Assembly: GCA_021371855.1 (NCBI GenBank) | Contig: JAJFVL010000008.1 | Coordinates: 1-64,000 of the forward strand | DNA length: 64,000 bases | From: Bacteroidales bacterium | GTDB taxonomy: Bacteria; Bacteroidota; Bacteroidia; Bacteroidales; VadinHA17 | Direction of reading: 5' to 3' | Shown: piece by piece, positions 8,008 through 17,279 of the stretch | Layout: each line of letters starts with the position of its first letter | Position numbering within the stretch: the stretch's first letter is position 1 | Position numbers and translations under genes: made by a program | Notes under the pieces: generated by a model | What the model saw: the letters and a program-made list of their open reading frames with translations, nothing else | What the model was told of the DNA's origin: nothing | The model's database searches: none

Positions 8008-10155
8008 TCAGAAAAAATAGCCTTTATCAGGTAAAGTAAAAATAAAGGTGCTTCCTTTTCCTTTGGCACTTTCCACCCATATTTTACCTCCATGTTTTTC
8101 GATAAACTCTTTACATAACAACAGTCCAAGGCCCGTACTTGGTTCTCCCTGAGTCCCGGTCCTGCTTGTTTTCTCAGTTATCAGAAACAGTTTGCTTATC
8201 AATTCCGGGGACATCCCGATTCCCGAATCTTTTACTTTAATCTCAATATAATGGTCAATATTATAATCTGCCATTAGCGTTACTTTTCCTCCGGTATAGG
8301 AAAATTTAATTGCATTGGAAATAAGATTCAGGATGACAGTATCAAACATATGGTTATCTGCAAATGCATATATATCCTCAGAAATTTCAACTTCCAGGTC
8401 AACACTTTTCTTCTTTGCAGATTCAGACAGGACATCAACACAAGCCTGGATCTTTTCTTTCAGATTAAATCTTTCAGGGACAAAATCCATCACGCCTCTT
8501 TTCAGCCGCGACCATTCAAGCAGATTCTCAAGAAGAGTATATACATTTGTAGCGGACGCCCTCATGCTAAGGGTAATCTCTTTAATCTCCTCTATGCTCA
8601 TTGTATTTATCTCGTCCGTAATCATTTTGGTGGCAGCAACAAATGAACTCAGAGGACCTCTCAGGTCGTGTGCAACAATTGAAAAGAATTTATCTTTCTC
8701 TGTGTTTAAATTCTGAAGGGATTCATTTTTTGATCTAATCTCGTCTTCTGACTTTTTGCGATCCGTTATATCACGACTTATTCCGACAAGTCCGATTACA
8801 TTTCCATCTGCATCTTTAACAGGAACTTTTGAAGACAAGAACCAATGAAGTTCTCCGGTTTGATTATTAGATAAAGGTTCTTCATAATTAAGTAATGGAT
8901 GACCATTCTCCATTAAAGCTTGTTCAACATTGAAATATTGCTGCGCCAGATCATGGGGATAAAAGTCAAAGTCGCTTTTACCGATAAGTTCCTTTTCTGA
9001 GGTACAACCGGCCAACAGAGCGAGAGGGGTATTGCATAATACAAATTTACTGTTTCTATCTTTGTAATATATATGATCGGGGCTGTTTGCTATGATAGCC
9101 TCCAATTGAAGGTGCTTTAAATGCAGCGCTTCTTCAAGATTCTTTTGTTCAGTTATATTCTTTGATATACCAAATGTGCCCACAATATTTCTATCTTTAT
9201 CCAGAAGAGGCATTTTTGTCGTTAAGAGCCACATATCCGTACCGTCTTTCATTGATAACTTTTCTTCCTTGATAATGGGTTGGCCAGTCCTTATTATTGC
9301 CTGTTCATCCTTATATGCCTTTTTTGCGTCTTCTTCCAGATAGAAATCCCTGTCAGATTTTCCGATAATCTGATCCGGGTCTTCCAATCCGAATGCATGA
9401 GCAGAAGATCTGTTAATTCTTTGAAACCGGCTTTCACAATCTTTAATATATATATAATCAGTCAGGTTATTCATCAGGGCATCAATGAGAAGCTGGTCCC
9501 TTAAAAGCTCCCCTTCAATTCTTTTACTGTTTGAGATATCCTTTGTTACTGTCAGAAAGTAGGCAACTCCATCCAGTTCTAATAATGAGGCAGATACAAG
9601 AGCGCTAAACTTTTTGCCATCTTTTTTCTGAAGAACAACCTCAATATTTTCGGCATTTCCTTTCTTATAAAGAGTATTAAATATGATGTCAAGTTCTTCA
9701 GAACTATCCAAAATATTCATTGCCCGAAATGATCTTCCAACTATTTCTTCCTCATTATATTGGAACATTTTCGTGAATCCTTCATTTATCAGCATATACT
9801 CTCCATCAGAAATTCTTTTGACACTAATCGCATCAGGACTGGTCATAAACACTTTCCTGAATTTTTCTTCATTTTTACGTGCTTCATTTTCAGCCTTCTG
9901 CAGTTCCTCAACGGTTAATTTGAAACGGTAATATGCAAAAAAATATAGTACTGGTACAAGAATAACCAGTATCAGAATCAGATTAACCATTATCTCATAA
10001 AACAGAGTCAGTTCAGGGAATATGTGAATCAAAAACAACCTGGCTATATCGATAATTATGATTAACAAAATCATTAAAAGAAATAATTTCAAAGGAGATT
10101 TAATCGCTTTTCCATTTTTCTTATTCCAAATAAAATGATCTGTTTCCATCTTCAT
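8008..10155 (-). CDS. membrane multi-PAS sensor histidine kinase
   Basis: A 715-residue sensor kinase. Two hydrophobic segments (about 22-42 and 50-72) anchor it with almost no periplasmic loop. Three PAS-type domains follow (about 90-205, 215-335 and 340-465), each with NITEQK- or DITDRK-like ends. The HisKA domain has the phospho-acceptor His near residue 496 (SIVAHDLRGPL). The ATPase domain shows the N box (NLISNAIKFS), the DSGIGM box and GLGLLLCKEFIEKHGG. No receiver domain is attached and no response regulator gene is adjacent, so it is an orphan kinase; its ligand cannot be read from sequence. It is convergent with transketolase and divergent from the HAD gene. Confidence 0.9.
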   Translation of the reverse strand: MKMETDHFIWNKKNGKAIKSPLKLFLLMILLIIIIDIARLFLIHIFPELTLFYEIMVNLILILVILVPVLYFFAYYRFKLTVEELQKAENEARKNEEKFRKVFMTSPDAISVKRISDGEYMLINEGFTKMFQYNEEEIVGRSFRAMNILDSSEELDIIFNTLYKKGNAENIEVVLQKKDGKKFSALVSASLLELDGVAYFLTVTKDISNSKRIEGELLRDQLLIDALMNNLTDYIYIKDCESRFQRINRSSAHAFGLEDPDQIIGKSDRDFYLEEDAKKAYKDEQAIIRTGQPIIKEEKLSMKDGTDMWLLTTKMPLLDKDRNIVGTFGISKNITEQKNLEEALHLKHLQLEAIIANSPDHIYYKDRNSKFVLCNTPLALLAGCTSEKELIGKSDFDFYPHDLAQQYFNVEQALMENGHPLLNYEEPLSNNQTGELHWFLSSKVPVKDADGNVIGLVGISRDITDRKKSEDEIRSKNESLQNLNTEKDKFFSIVAHDLRGPLSSFVAATKMITDEINTMSIEEIKEITLSMRASATNVYTLLENLLEWSRLKRGVMDFVPERFNLKEKIQACVDVLSESAKKKSVDLEVEISEDIYAFADNHMFDTVILNLISNAIKFSYTGGKVTLMADYNIDHYIEIKVKDSGIGMSPELISKLFLITEKTSRTGTQGEPSTGLGLLLCKEFIEKHGGKIWVESAKGKGSTFIFTLPDKGYFF

Positions 10156-10242
10156 ATCAGTACTTTCTAATTTTCTTTAGATCTTGTACCTGTCAGATAA
10201 AAAATCATCTGAGATAATTCATTGAATACTTATCATAATACT

Positions 10243-10250
10243 CAAATTTA
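10243..10250 (-). promoter_or_regulatory. candidate -7 element for the histidine kinase
   Basis: On the minus strand this reads TAAATTTG, matching the Bacteroidota -7 consensus TAnnTTTG, about 88 bases before the kinase ATG. No convincing -33 TTG was seen at the usual distance, so support is weak. Confidence 0.3.
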
Positions 10251-10370
10251 TGCAATTTTTAAAAACTATCATTCTCCCAGGTGATCTATAATAATTAATA
10301 ATGGTCTAGTTCATTACGCAGAAACAATTAAGGCCACATTATTGAAGCGCCAACAGTCAAACACAAAAGC

Positions 10371-10400
10371 TTTGGTGTTTAATAATTCTTATTACCTTTG
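10371..10400 (+). promoter_or_regulatory. Bacteroidota-type promoter of HAD gene
   Basis: TTTG at 10371-10374 and TACCTTTG at 10393-10400 are separated by 18 bases, fitting the sigma-ABfr pattern TTTG-N17/19-TAnnTTTG. The HAD gene starts 17 bases after the -7 element, giving a very short leader. Confidence 0.65.
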
Positions 10401-10416
10401 CGGTTTTAAATAAAAA

Positions 10417-11019
10417 ATGCAATACGAAATAAAATCCGGTATTAAAGGACTGATATTTGATCTGGACGGAACGCTGGCAGACACCATGCCCTATCATTTT
10501 AGAAGCTGGAAACTTGCCTGTCAGAAATATGGTGCCGATATCGATACTGATTTTTTGAGAAAATATACAGGAACCGCAGGTTGGATAATTGCCTCTGAAA
10601 TTATAAAAAAATGCGGGTTGGACGGAAGAGTTACAGTCGATCAGCTCATCGCTGAAAAGGTCGTTCAATTTCATAAAATTCAACATAAAGTAAAACCCAT
10701 CAAACCTGTTGCCGATATAGCCAGAAAATACTATGGCAAATTACCGATGTCAGTCGGGACAGGCGGTCACAGGGAAGCTGTAGAACGTACTCTTGAAATT
10801 ACCGGCCTACGTAAATATTTCGATATCATTGTCACTGCCAATGATGTACAACACTTCAAACCAGATCCCGAAACATTCCTGAAATGTGCTGAACAAATGC
10901 AAATCGAACCCGAATTTATCGAAGTCTTTGAAGATGGTGATCTCGGTCTTGAAGCAGCACAGGAAGTTGGGATGACTGCCACGGATGTCAGAACGTGGTA
11001 CGACTCAAGGTGGGAATAG
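10417..11019 (+). CDS. HAD-superfamily hydrolase, beta-phosphoglucomutase-like
   Basis: A 200-residue subclass I HAD phosphatase/mutase. Motif I is FDLDGTLADT (nucleophile Asp15, acid/base Asp17), followed by an alpha-helical cap. Motif II lies in SVGTGG, motif III is the Lys in FKPDPETF, and motif IV is FEDGDLGLEAA. Relatives include beta-phosphoglucomutase and sugar- or fructose-1-phosphate phosphatases; the substrate cannot be decided from sequence. It is a single gene with its own promoter, convergent with the metal-efflux adaptor gene. Confidence 0.82.
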   Translation: MQYEIKSGIKGLIFDLDGTLADTMPYHFRSWKLACQKYGADIDTDFLRKYTGTAGWIIASEIIKKCGLDGRVTVDQLIAEKVVQFHKIQHKVKPIKPVADIARKYYGKLPMSVGTGGHREAVERTLEITGLRKYFDIIVTANDVQHFKPDPETFLKCAEQMQIEPEFIEVFEDGDLGLEAAQEVGMTATDVRTWYDSRWE

Positions 11020-11060
11020 CACAGAGCACATCGAACAGAGAACGAAGCACTGAGCACAGC
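11019..11060. repeat. degenerate 14-bp tandem repeat after HAD stop
   Basis: Three imperfect 14-base units of GCACAGAGCACATC type run in direct succession. The first begins at the last base of the TAG stop codon of the HAD gene. Similar short-period repeats follow stop codons at 54.95 kb and 57.19 kb. Confidence 0.5.
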
Positions 11061-11113
11061 ACTTAAGATAAGAGTATAATCGAAAACCAGTGACACTATG
11101 CCCTGAGCTTTCA

Positions 11114-12298
11114 TTAGCAGGCCATTTCTCCTGAATTTTTCTTAGCTGACATAAGACTATATGCTCCTTTGATGACGACTTTTTCAGTAGCAGGATCAAA
11201 GCCTTCAGGAAGTTTCAATTCAGTAAATCCGGATGACGAAGCTCCTTTTTTAACCTCAATCATCCGATATTCAGTAAACGGTTTCCCTTCTTCCTCCTTC
11301 TCTTTTTCGAAAACAAAGATATAATCCTTATCGTCGAAGCTGACTATTGCCTCAGACGGAAGAGCTGTTACCCTATTATCAGATTCTTCAATAAAAGCGT
11401 TTACATACATTCCGGGTAAAACATTCTTGCAGTAACTTGTTACAGTGGCATATACTCTTAAGGTTTTGTCATCATTGACTAATTTTCCTGTCTGGGTAAC
11501 CGAAGCGTCATGCTCTTCAGTTTCATTGTCAATATAGAACTTTACCTTCTGACCTGGCATCACTTTATCAGCATCTTTTTCAAACAATGTCAATTCGAGA
11601 AACAATCTGTCGCTGTTTACAATTTCGAATAACACGTCGGTTGGTGAAACATATTTTCCAATATTGATATTGACTGTCCTGAGATAACCTTTAATGGGAG
11701 AAACAAGATTGATTTTGCTGCTTATATTGTCCTCAGTGAGTTGTCCCGGATTGATTCCGATTAGCAGAAGTTTTTGCTCAAGAGATTTCACCTGTGCTTT
11801 AAGGTTGCTGTACTCGACTATAACCTGTTGAACATTCTTTTCAGAATAGACATCATTTTTATATAGGTCAGTATGCCGTTTATATTCTGCCTCAGCAAAG
11901 ACAAGACTGTTTTTAGCTTGCAGGTAGTCCTGCTGGATATCGATAAAGTCCTGGTTCTGGATAACAGCCAGAGTCTGGCCTTTGCCTACGGCGTTTCCGG
12001 GAAGTAATGTGGTACTGATTATAAAACCACCCATAGGCATACAAACAGTTGCCTGGTTTTGAGGAGCTACAGTGACAGTTCCGTTTACCTTAAGCGTATT
12101 GTTTACTGACCGCATTTCAACTGCTCCGGTTTGAATTCCGGCAAGCCTTATCTGATCGTCGCGCAGCTCTACAATATCTTCAGGCAATATTTCCTGATCA
12201 GCAGCAGCAACTGCCGGTTTGCTTACGTCATTGCAGGAACATAAGGTCAATATCAGACCTGAAAAAAATACCGAAACACATTTATTTATCTTTATCAT
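11114..12298 (-). CDS. cusB: RND efflux periplasmic adaptor lipoprotein (CusB/CzcB-like)
   Basis: A membrane-fusion protein of about 394 residues bridging an inner-membrane RND pump and an outer-membrane factor. The N-terminus is a lipoprotein signal ending in LTLCSC, lipidated at the second Cys. A barrel-sandwich region follows, with VNGTVTVAPQNQATVCMP and the lipoyl-like half GFIISTTLLPGNAVGKGQTLAVI, then a coiled-coil hairpin (about 125-185), the second lipoyl-like half (SPIKGYLRTVNINIGKYV) and a beta-barrel. I place the start at the ATG at 12298, since the longer frame opens with TTG. It is 12 bases downstream of the pump gene and clearly in its operon. The metal substrate (Cu/Ag or Zn/Co/Cd) is not decided. 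Confidence 0.88.
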   Translation of the reverse strand: MIKINKCVSVFFSGLILTLCSCNDVSKPAVAAADQEILPEDIVELRDDQIRLAGIQTGAVEMRSVNNTLKVNGTVTVAPQNQATVCMPMGGFIISTTLLPGNAVGKGQTLAVIQNQDFIDIQQDYLQAKNSLVFAEAEYKRHTDLYKNDVYSEKNVQQVIVEYSNLKAQVKSLEQKLLLIGINPGQLTEDNISSKINLVSPIKGYLRTVNINIGKYVSPTDVLFEIVNSDRLFLELTLFEKDADKVMPGQKVKFYIDNETEEHDASVTQTGKLVNDDKTLRVYATVTSYCKNVLPGMYVNAFIEESDNRVTALPSEAIVSFDDKDYIFVFEKEKEEEGKPFTEYRMIEVKKGASSSGFTELKLPEGFDPATEKVVIKGAYSLMSAKKNSGEMAC

Positions 12299-12310
12299 GA
12301 TAATCAATTT

Positions 12311-15300
12311 TTAAAATATTTTCCCTGTTATATATTCGATTGAAATTTTAGTTTGATTGCAGTTATTAAGAGCATCGAGATAGTTCTGTTTTATATTTAT
12401 AGCCCTGTTAAGACTCAGTACATAATCGAGATAATCCATTGCTCCTGCCCTATAGCTTCGCGTAGCCTGTTCAATAATCAGATCTGCTTCGGGCACGACC
12501 TGCTTTTCATAATAGTCGGCACTCGATAAAAATTTCCTGTATTCCCCGAGTAAAGAATTGTAATTACCTGCAATTAAACTTGTAAAGTACTCAGCATTTG
12601 TACGGGCTATGTTCTCGTTAAGTTTTGCGGCTTTTGCCCTGGAAGAAAACGGAGTAATCCATAAAGGAACCGAGATGCCTGCCTGAACACCCATAAAACG
12701 GAAACCATGGCCAAAATCGCGAGCCATACCGTTTACATCCTGTGTTCCGATAATTGTCTGACTAAAGTACCCTACATTAATGTCGGGGAGCATCTGGTTT
12801 AATTCCAGTTTTTTTTCAATTTGTGAAACCTCAACCTGTTGCTGTACATAACCAAGGGAAGGATTCTGGTTAATCGATGCACTATCATGGCCAAATACGT
12901 AATCTATTCTATGCAATACGATATCCGATGGTATCGTAATTACTTTGCTGTTCAAAAGAACCATCAGTTTACGACTATAAATAGCCAGATCAGCATTCAC
13001 CTGATACAACTGGTTCGATACTTCAAGCCTTTGAGAACGGGCAGTTATCATCTCGAGCCGGTTGGTTTCACCATTACTTGCTCTTAATTCTGCTGCTCTT
13101 AAAAATCCTGCATAGAGGCTATCCTGGTATGCAAGTAACCTCTGTTTTGCAGTTAAATAGACATATTGCCAATATACCTGTTTTACCTGTGTGGCAATCT
13201 CAAGCTGAGATACTTTGTATTGCCATTCACTGCTTTTTATATTGGCATTGGCCAGCTTGTTACGGCAAATGTATACCGAAGGGAAGGCGAATGACTGTGA
13301 AACAGCAAAACTGTTGTCGTTCGAATATGAGTTGAATTGTCCGTATTGTCCGTCAATTGTTGCCTTAGGGAGGTCAATAACTGCACCTTTAAGCGCTTTT
13401 TGTACATCCGTTGAGTACCCTGCTGATTTAACTGAAAGATTATTGTCTAATGCAGTCTGAATTGCATCATGCATATTAATAGTCAGCGGTTGCTGTCCAT
13501 ATGTCTGATTAATGACAGAGGGTACTCCAAGCAGAAGAAAAATCACAGCAAACTTTTTAATTGCACCCCCGTCTGATCTGGTTTTGAATCCGGATGATGA
13601 GATCAACATATAAAAAACAGGTAAAATAATTAATGTAAGAAGTGTGGCGGTAATAAGCCCTCCTATTACCACGGTTGCCAGTGGCTTTTGCACTTCTGCA
13701 CCTGCTGAGGTCGACAAAGCCATAGGAAGAAATCCAAGGGACGCAACAGCAGCGGTTATAATTACCGGACGAAACCTTATCTGTATCCCTTTAAGGACTC
13801 TTTCGGTTATGTCGGTAATGCCACTCTTTTCCAGACGATTAAACTCGGAAATAAGAACAATTCCGTTAAGAACCGCGACACCAAATAATGCAATAAATCC
13901 TACTCCTGCAGATATTGAGAAGTTCATTCCCCTTATCCACAGGGCAAATATCCCTCCAATAGCTGACATAGGTACAGCAGTTAATATTAAGAGAGATTGT
14001 CGGGTGGAATGAAACGTAAAATGCAATAAAACAAAAATCAGAAGCAGTGCAATCGGTACGGCTATTGAAAGTCTTTTCTGTGCTGCCTCAAGATTCTTAT
14101 ACTGACCTCCGTAAGACACATAATAACCTGTCGGCATTTGAATTTTTTGATCTATCCGGGCTGTTACATCATTAATAACGCTTTTAGTATCCCGGTTACG
14201 GACATTAAAGCCTATTATTATTCTGCGTTTAGTATTTTCTCTTGATACCTGTGCCGGCCCTGACTTAATTGAAATATCTGCGACCTGTTCAAATGGAATC
14301 TGAAGGCCATTAGGAAGAGCTACTGTCAGGTTCTTAATATCATCAAGATTCTTCCTGTAATCTTTATCCAGACGAACAACAAGACCAAAACGTTTCTCTT
14401 CATCAAATACGACACCAGCCTGACTGCCTGCAAAAGCAGTACGTAATATACTGTTCACATCACCCACCGACAATCCATATTGTGCAAGACGATCGCGATT
14501 ATATTCAACCTGTACCTGTGCCAGTCCTGTCACTTTCTCTATGTTTTTATCTTCAACTCCGGGGATGGTCTGAATTATTTTTCCCACATCAGAAGCCTTT
14601 TGTGAAAGAGTATTAAGGTCGTCACCAAATATTTTGATGGCAATATCCTGTTTAGAGCCCGTCATTAGTTCATTGAAACGCATTTGAATAGGTTGCTGAA
14701 ATTCAAACTTAACACCTGCAAGTACTATTAGTTTCTCTTCCATTTTTTCGACAAGCTCTTCGAGAGTTGATGCCGAGGTCCATTCACTTTTGTCTTTAAG
14801 GGTAATTATGTAGTCGCCTGTTTCCATGGGTGTGGGATCAGTTGGTATCTCGCCTGCTCCTATTTTGCAAACGGTGTGTTTTATCTCCGGGAAATTCTCA
14901 AGCAGTATCTTATTAGCCATTATAACCTTATCAACAGTATTGGAAAGAGAACCACCCTGGAGAGTCATAACCCCGGCGGCAAGATCTCCTTCTTCAAGCT
15001 GTGGAATAAATTCTCCGCCTAAACGATTGAACACGAAGAGACTGAACAGGAATAGAACAACCACCGAAACAGACACAAGCAATTTATGTCTGAATGAAAA
15101 TGTTATTGCAGGTGTGAAAACTTTCTGTAACCAGCCCATTAGTCTGTCAGAAAAGTCTGTTTTATGATTTGTCGTTTTACTCATAAGTAATGCCGAAAGC
15201 ATAGGGACATAAGTTAATGACAGAATTGCAGCTCCGATCAAAGCAAAGGTAACTACCTGTGCCATAGGACGAAACATTTTTCCCTCGATCCCTACAAGAG

Positions 15301-16702
15301 CCATAATCGGAAGATATACTATTAATATAATCATCTGACCGAAAGTTGCTGAACTCATCATTCGCCTTGCCGAATCGAGAACATTCTCATCCATTTGTTC
15401 CTGTGTCAGCTTTGTAATGTCAGGATGATGATGTTTGCTCATTGAAATCCGGTGAACAACGCTTTCAACAATTATTACAGCGCCATCAACAATTAATCCG
15501 AAGTCAATTGCACCCAGACTCATAAGGTTACCTGACACTCCAAAAAGATTCATCAGCGAAACGGCAAACAGCATTGAAAGCGGAATGACCGAAGCAACAA
15601 TAAGCCCGGCACGCATATTGCCAAGTAACAGAACTAAAATAAAGATGACAATTAAAGCGCCCTCTATCAGGTTTCTTGATACAGTGCCAATTGCACGTCC
15701 TACAAGATCAGACCGGTTCAGATAGGGTTCAATCCTTATCTCTTTTGGTAAAGATTTCTGTATTGATTCTATCCTTGCTTCCACATTGTCAATTACTTCA
15801 TGAGCATTAGCCCCTTTTAACATCATAACCACGCCTCCAACTGCCTCTGATGTATCGACAACAAATGCTCCATACCTGGTTGCGGTACCATATTGAACAG
15901 TAGCTATATCCCTGATAAGAACGGGAATTCCGGAGTCACTGGTCCGTACGACTATCTTTTCAATATCTTCAAGTGTCCTGACCAGTCCTATTCCCCTGAT
16001 AAAATAAGCATTGGGCTTTTTATCAATATATGCACTGCCTGTGTTTTCATTATTTTTTTCAAGAGCAGCAAATACATCGTTAAGAGTAAGGCTCATTCCT
16101 CTGAGTCTTTCCGGATTAACTGCTATTTCGTACTGTTTTACATATCCGCCATAGCTGTTTATATCAGCAACACCTGCAGTTCCAAGCATTTCCCTGCGTA
16201 CAATCCAATCCTGAATTGTCCGCAGCTCCATAGGATTGTATTCTTTTTCATATCCTTTTTCGACTGCCAGCCGATACTGGAATATTTCTCCAAGGCCTGT
16301 TGATATAGGAGCAAGTGATATCTGTGCAACTCCTTCCGGAATAGACTCTTCAGCTTCTTTTAACCGTTCACTTAACTGTTGCCTTGCCCAATAGACATCA
16401 ACTTCGTCTTTAAAAACCACAGTTACAACAGACAGACCCAACCTGGATATGGACCGGAGTTCGATAATATCAGGGATGTTGGCAACAGCTACCTCAATAG
16501 GTGCAGTAATGAAGCTCTCTACTTCCTGAACTGCCAGAGACGGGGCAAGTGAAATAACCTGAACCTGGTTGTTTGTTATATCAGGAATTGCATCAATTGG
16601 CAGTTTTGTTAACGAGTATGTTCCCCAACCAATTAATGCCAAAATAAATAATCCGATAATAAATTTGTTTTTTATTGAAAACCCAATTATTCGTTCTATC
16701 AT
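12311..16702 (-). CDS. cusA: CusA/CzcA-type metal efflux RND pump fused to TolC-like outer-membrane factor
   Basis: A 1463-residue protein, about 400 longer than a normal CusA. Residues 1-1035 are a complete heavy-metal RND pump: N-terminal helix, porter domains and twelve membrane helices, with DFGLIVDGAVIIVESVV in the TM4 region and duplicated porter motifs. A short linker (1036-1046) leads to a hydrophobic stretch (about 1046-1068) resembling an internal signal peptide ending near TYGQQ. Residues about 1070-1463 are a TolC/CusC-like factor with paired long helices. A single protein spanning both membranes would need the linker to be cleaved or to pass through the periplasm. The frame is open throughout, so this is a genuine fusion, also seen elsewhere in Bacteroidota. 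It is preceded by a small Cys/His protein and followed by the adaptor gene. Confidence 0.9.
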   Translation of the reverse strand: MIERIIGFSIKNKFIIGLFILALIGWGTYSLTKLPIDAIPDITNNQVQVISLAPSLAVQEVESFITAPIEVAVANIPDIIELRSISRLGLSVVTVVFKDEVDVYWARQQLSERLKEAEESIPEGVAQISLAPISTGLGEIFQYRLAVEKGYEKEYNPMELRTIQDWIVRREMLGTAGVADINSYGGYVKQYEIAVNPERLRGMSLTLNDVFAALEKNNENTGSAYIDKKPNAYFIRGIGLVRTLEDIEKIVVRTSDSGIPVLIRDIATVQYGTATRYGAFVVDTSEAVGGVVMMLKGANAHEVIDNVEARIESIQKSLPKEIRIEPYLNRSDLVGRAIGTVSRNLIEGALIVIFILVLLLGNMRAGLIVASVIPLSMLFAVSLMNLFGVSGNLMSLGAIDFGLIVDGAVIIVESVVHRISMSKHHHPDITKLTQEQMDENVLDSARRMMSSATFGQMIILIVYLPIMALVGIEGKMFRPMAQVVTFALIGAAILSLTYVPMLSALLMSKTTNHKTDFSDRLMGWLQKVFTPAITFSFRHKLLVSVSVVVLFLFSLFVFNRLGGEFIPQLEEGDLAAGVMTLQGGSLSNTVDKVIMANKILLENFPEIKHTVCKIGAGEIPTDPTPMETGDYIITLKDKSEWTSASTLEELVEKMEEKLIVLAGVKFEFQQPIQMRFNELMTGSKQDIAIKIFGDDLNTLSQKASDVGKIIQTIPGVEDKNIEKVTGLAQVQVEYNRDRLAQYGLSVGDVNSILRTAFAGSQAGVVFDEEKRFGLVVRLDKDYRKNLDDIKNLTVALPNGLQIPFEQVADISIKSGPAQVSRENTKRRIIIGFNVRNRDTKSVINDVTARIDQKIQMPTGYYVSYGGQYKNLEAAQKRLSIAVPIALLLIFVLLHFTFHSTRQSLLILTAVPMSAIGGIFALWIRGMNFSISAGVGFIALFGVAVLNGIVLISEFNRLEKSGITDITERVLKGIQIRFRPVIITAAVASLGFLPMALSTSAGAEVQKPLATVVIGGLITATLLTLIILPVFYMLISSSGFKTRSDGGAIKKFAVIFLLLGVPSVINQTYGQQPLTINMHDAIQTALDNNLSVKSAGYSTDVQKALKGAVIDLPKATIDGQYGQFNSYSNDNSFAVSQSFAFPSVYICRNKLANANIKSSEWQYKVSQLEIATQVKQVYWQYVYLTAKQRLLAYQDSLYAGFLRAAELRASNGETNRLEMITARSQRLEVSNQLYQVNADLAIYSRKLMVLLNSKVITIPSDIVLHRIDYVFGHDSASINQNPSLGYVQQQVEVSQIEKKLELNQMLPDINVGYFSQTIIGTQDVNGMARDFGHGFRFMGVQAGISVPLWITPFSSRAKAAKLNENIARTNAEYFTSLIAGNYNSLLGEYRKFLSSADYYEKQVVPEADLIIEQATRSYRAGAMDYLDYVLSLNRAINIKQNYLDALNNCNQTKISIEYITGKIF

Positions 16703-16793
16703 AATAAAATGGAATATTTAGATATAAGGTATTACAAATAACACCTTAATAATTAAGCATAAAGCAGAAATAAAAAAACGAAGGAAAACAGGT

Positions 16794-17105
16794 TTAGCTT
16801 AATTTAGGCGGTTGCCAGACTGAGAAATACTGATTAGGTATGTATGCTATTGAATAAACAACAACCAATTTTGAGAAGAACGGGAAACTATTGAATTGTA
16901 TAACGTAATCATTTGCTACTATCGGTGTAACGCAGCATTCGCATGTACAAAACGGAGAACAATGATGATTATCATGATGTTTGTCATCGGTTGAATGCTG
17001 TGTCAGTTCACTTTTATGAGATAAGTTAGTGGCCGGTTGGTCGGCACAAGGCATGGCAATCAAAATAATAATATAGAATGATAATATGAATGAAAAGAAT
17101 TTCAT
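16794..17105 (-). CDS. small exported Cys/His-rich protein (DUF6660-like)
   Basis: A 103-residue protein with an N-terminal signal peptide (about 1-20). A His-rich stretch (HHDNHHC, about 43-49) is followed by CTCECC (about 53-58), good candidate ligands for copper or another soft metal. The rest is hydrophobic and short. Proteins of this look commonly precede cus-type efflux operons in Bacteroidota and are annotated DUF6660; the function is unproven. Its position 91 bases before the pump gene, on the same strand, suggests periplasmic metal binding or sensing for this system. Confidence 0.7.
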   Translation of the reverse strand: MKFFSFILSFYIIILIAMPCADQPATNLSHKSELTQHSTDDKHHDNHHCSPFCTCECCVTPIVANDYVIQFNSFPFFSKLVVVYSIAYIPNQYFSVWQPPKLS

Positions 17106-17279
17106 TCCGCAAATATAGTAAAGAAACTATATGGAAATCACAAAAAAGGGCAAGTATTCTGCCACCGGAAAGAATAACCGGAAAGTATCTTTTGATCCCT
17201 TGAACTCACCCCGGTACTCTCTCTACTACGGAGCAGAGAGAGGGAACACAAGGTGGTGAATTGGTTATAATCTGGTAAA

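Noticed and set aside
13644..14012. Plus-strand ORFs opposite the RND pump
   Set aside because: Antisense shadows of a conserved coding region; no independent support.
17165..17242. Terminator after the TIM-barrel gene
   Set aside because: Short inverted repeats exist (CCGG arms; CTCTCTCT/AGAGAGAG), but no T-tract follows on the minus strand, so I did not call it.
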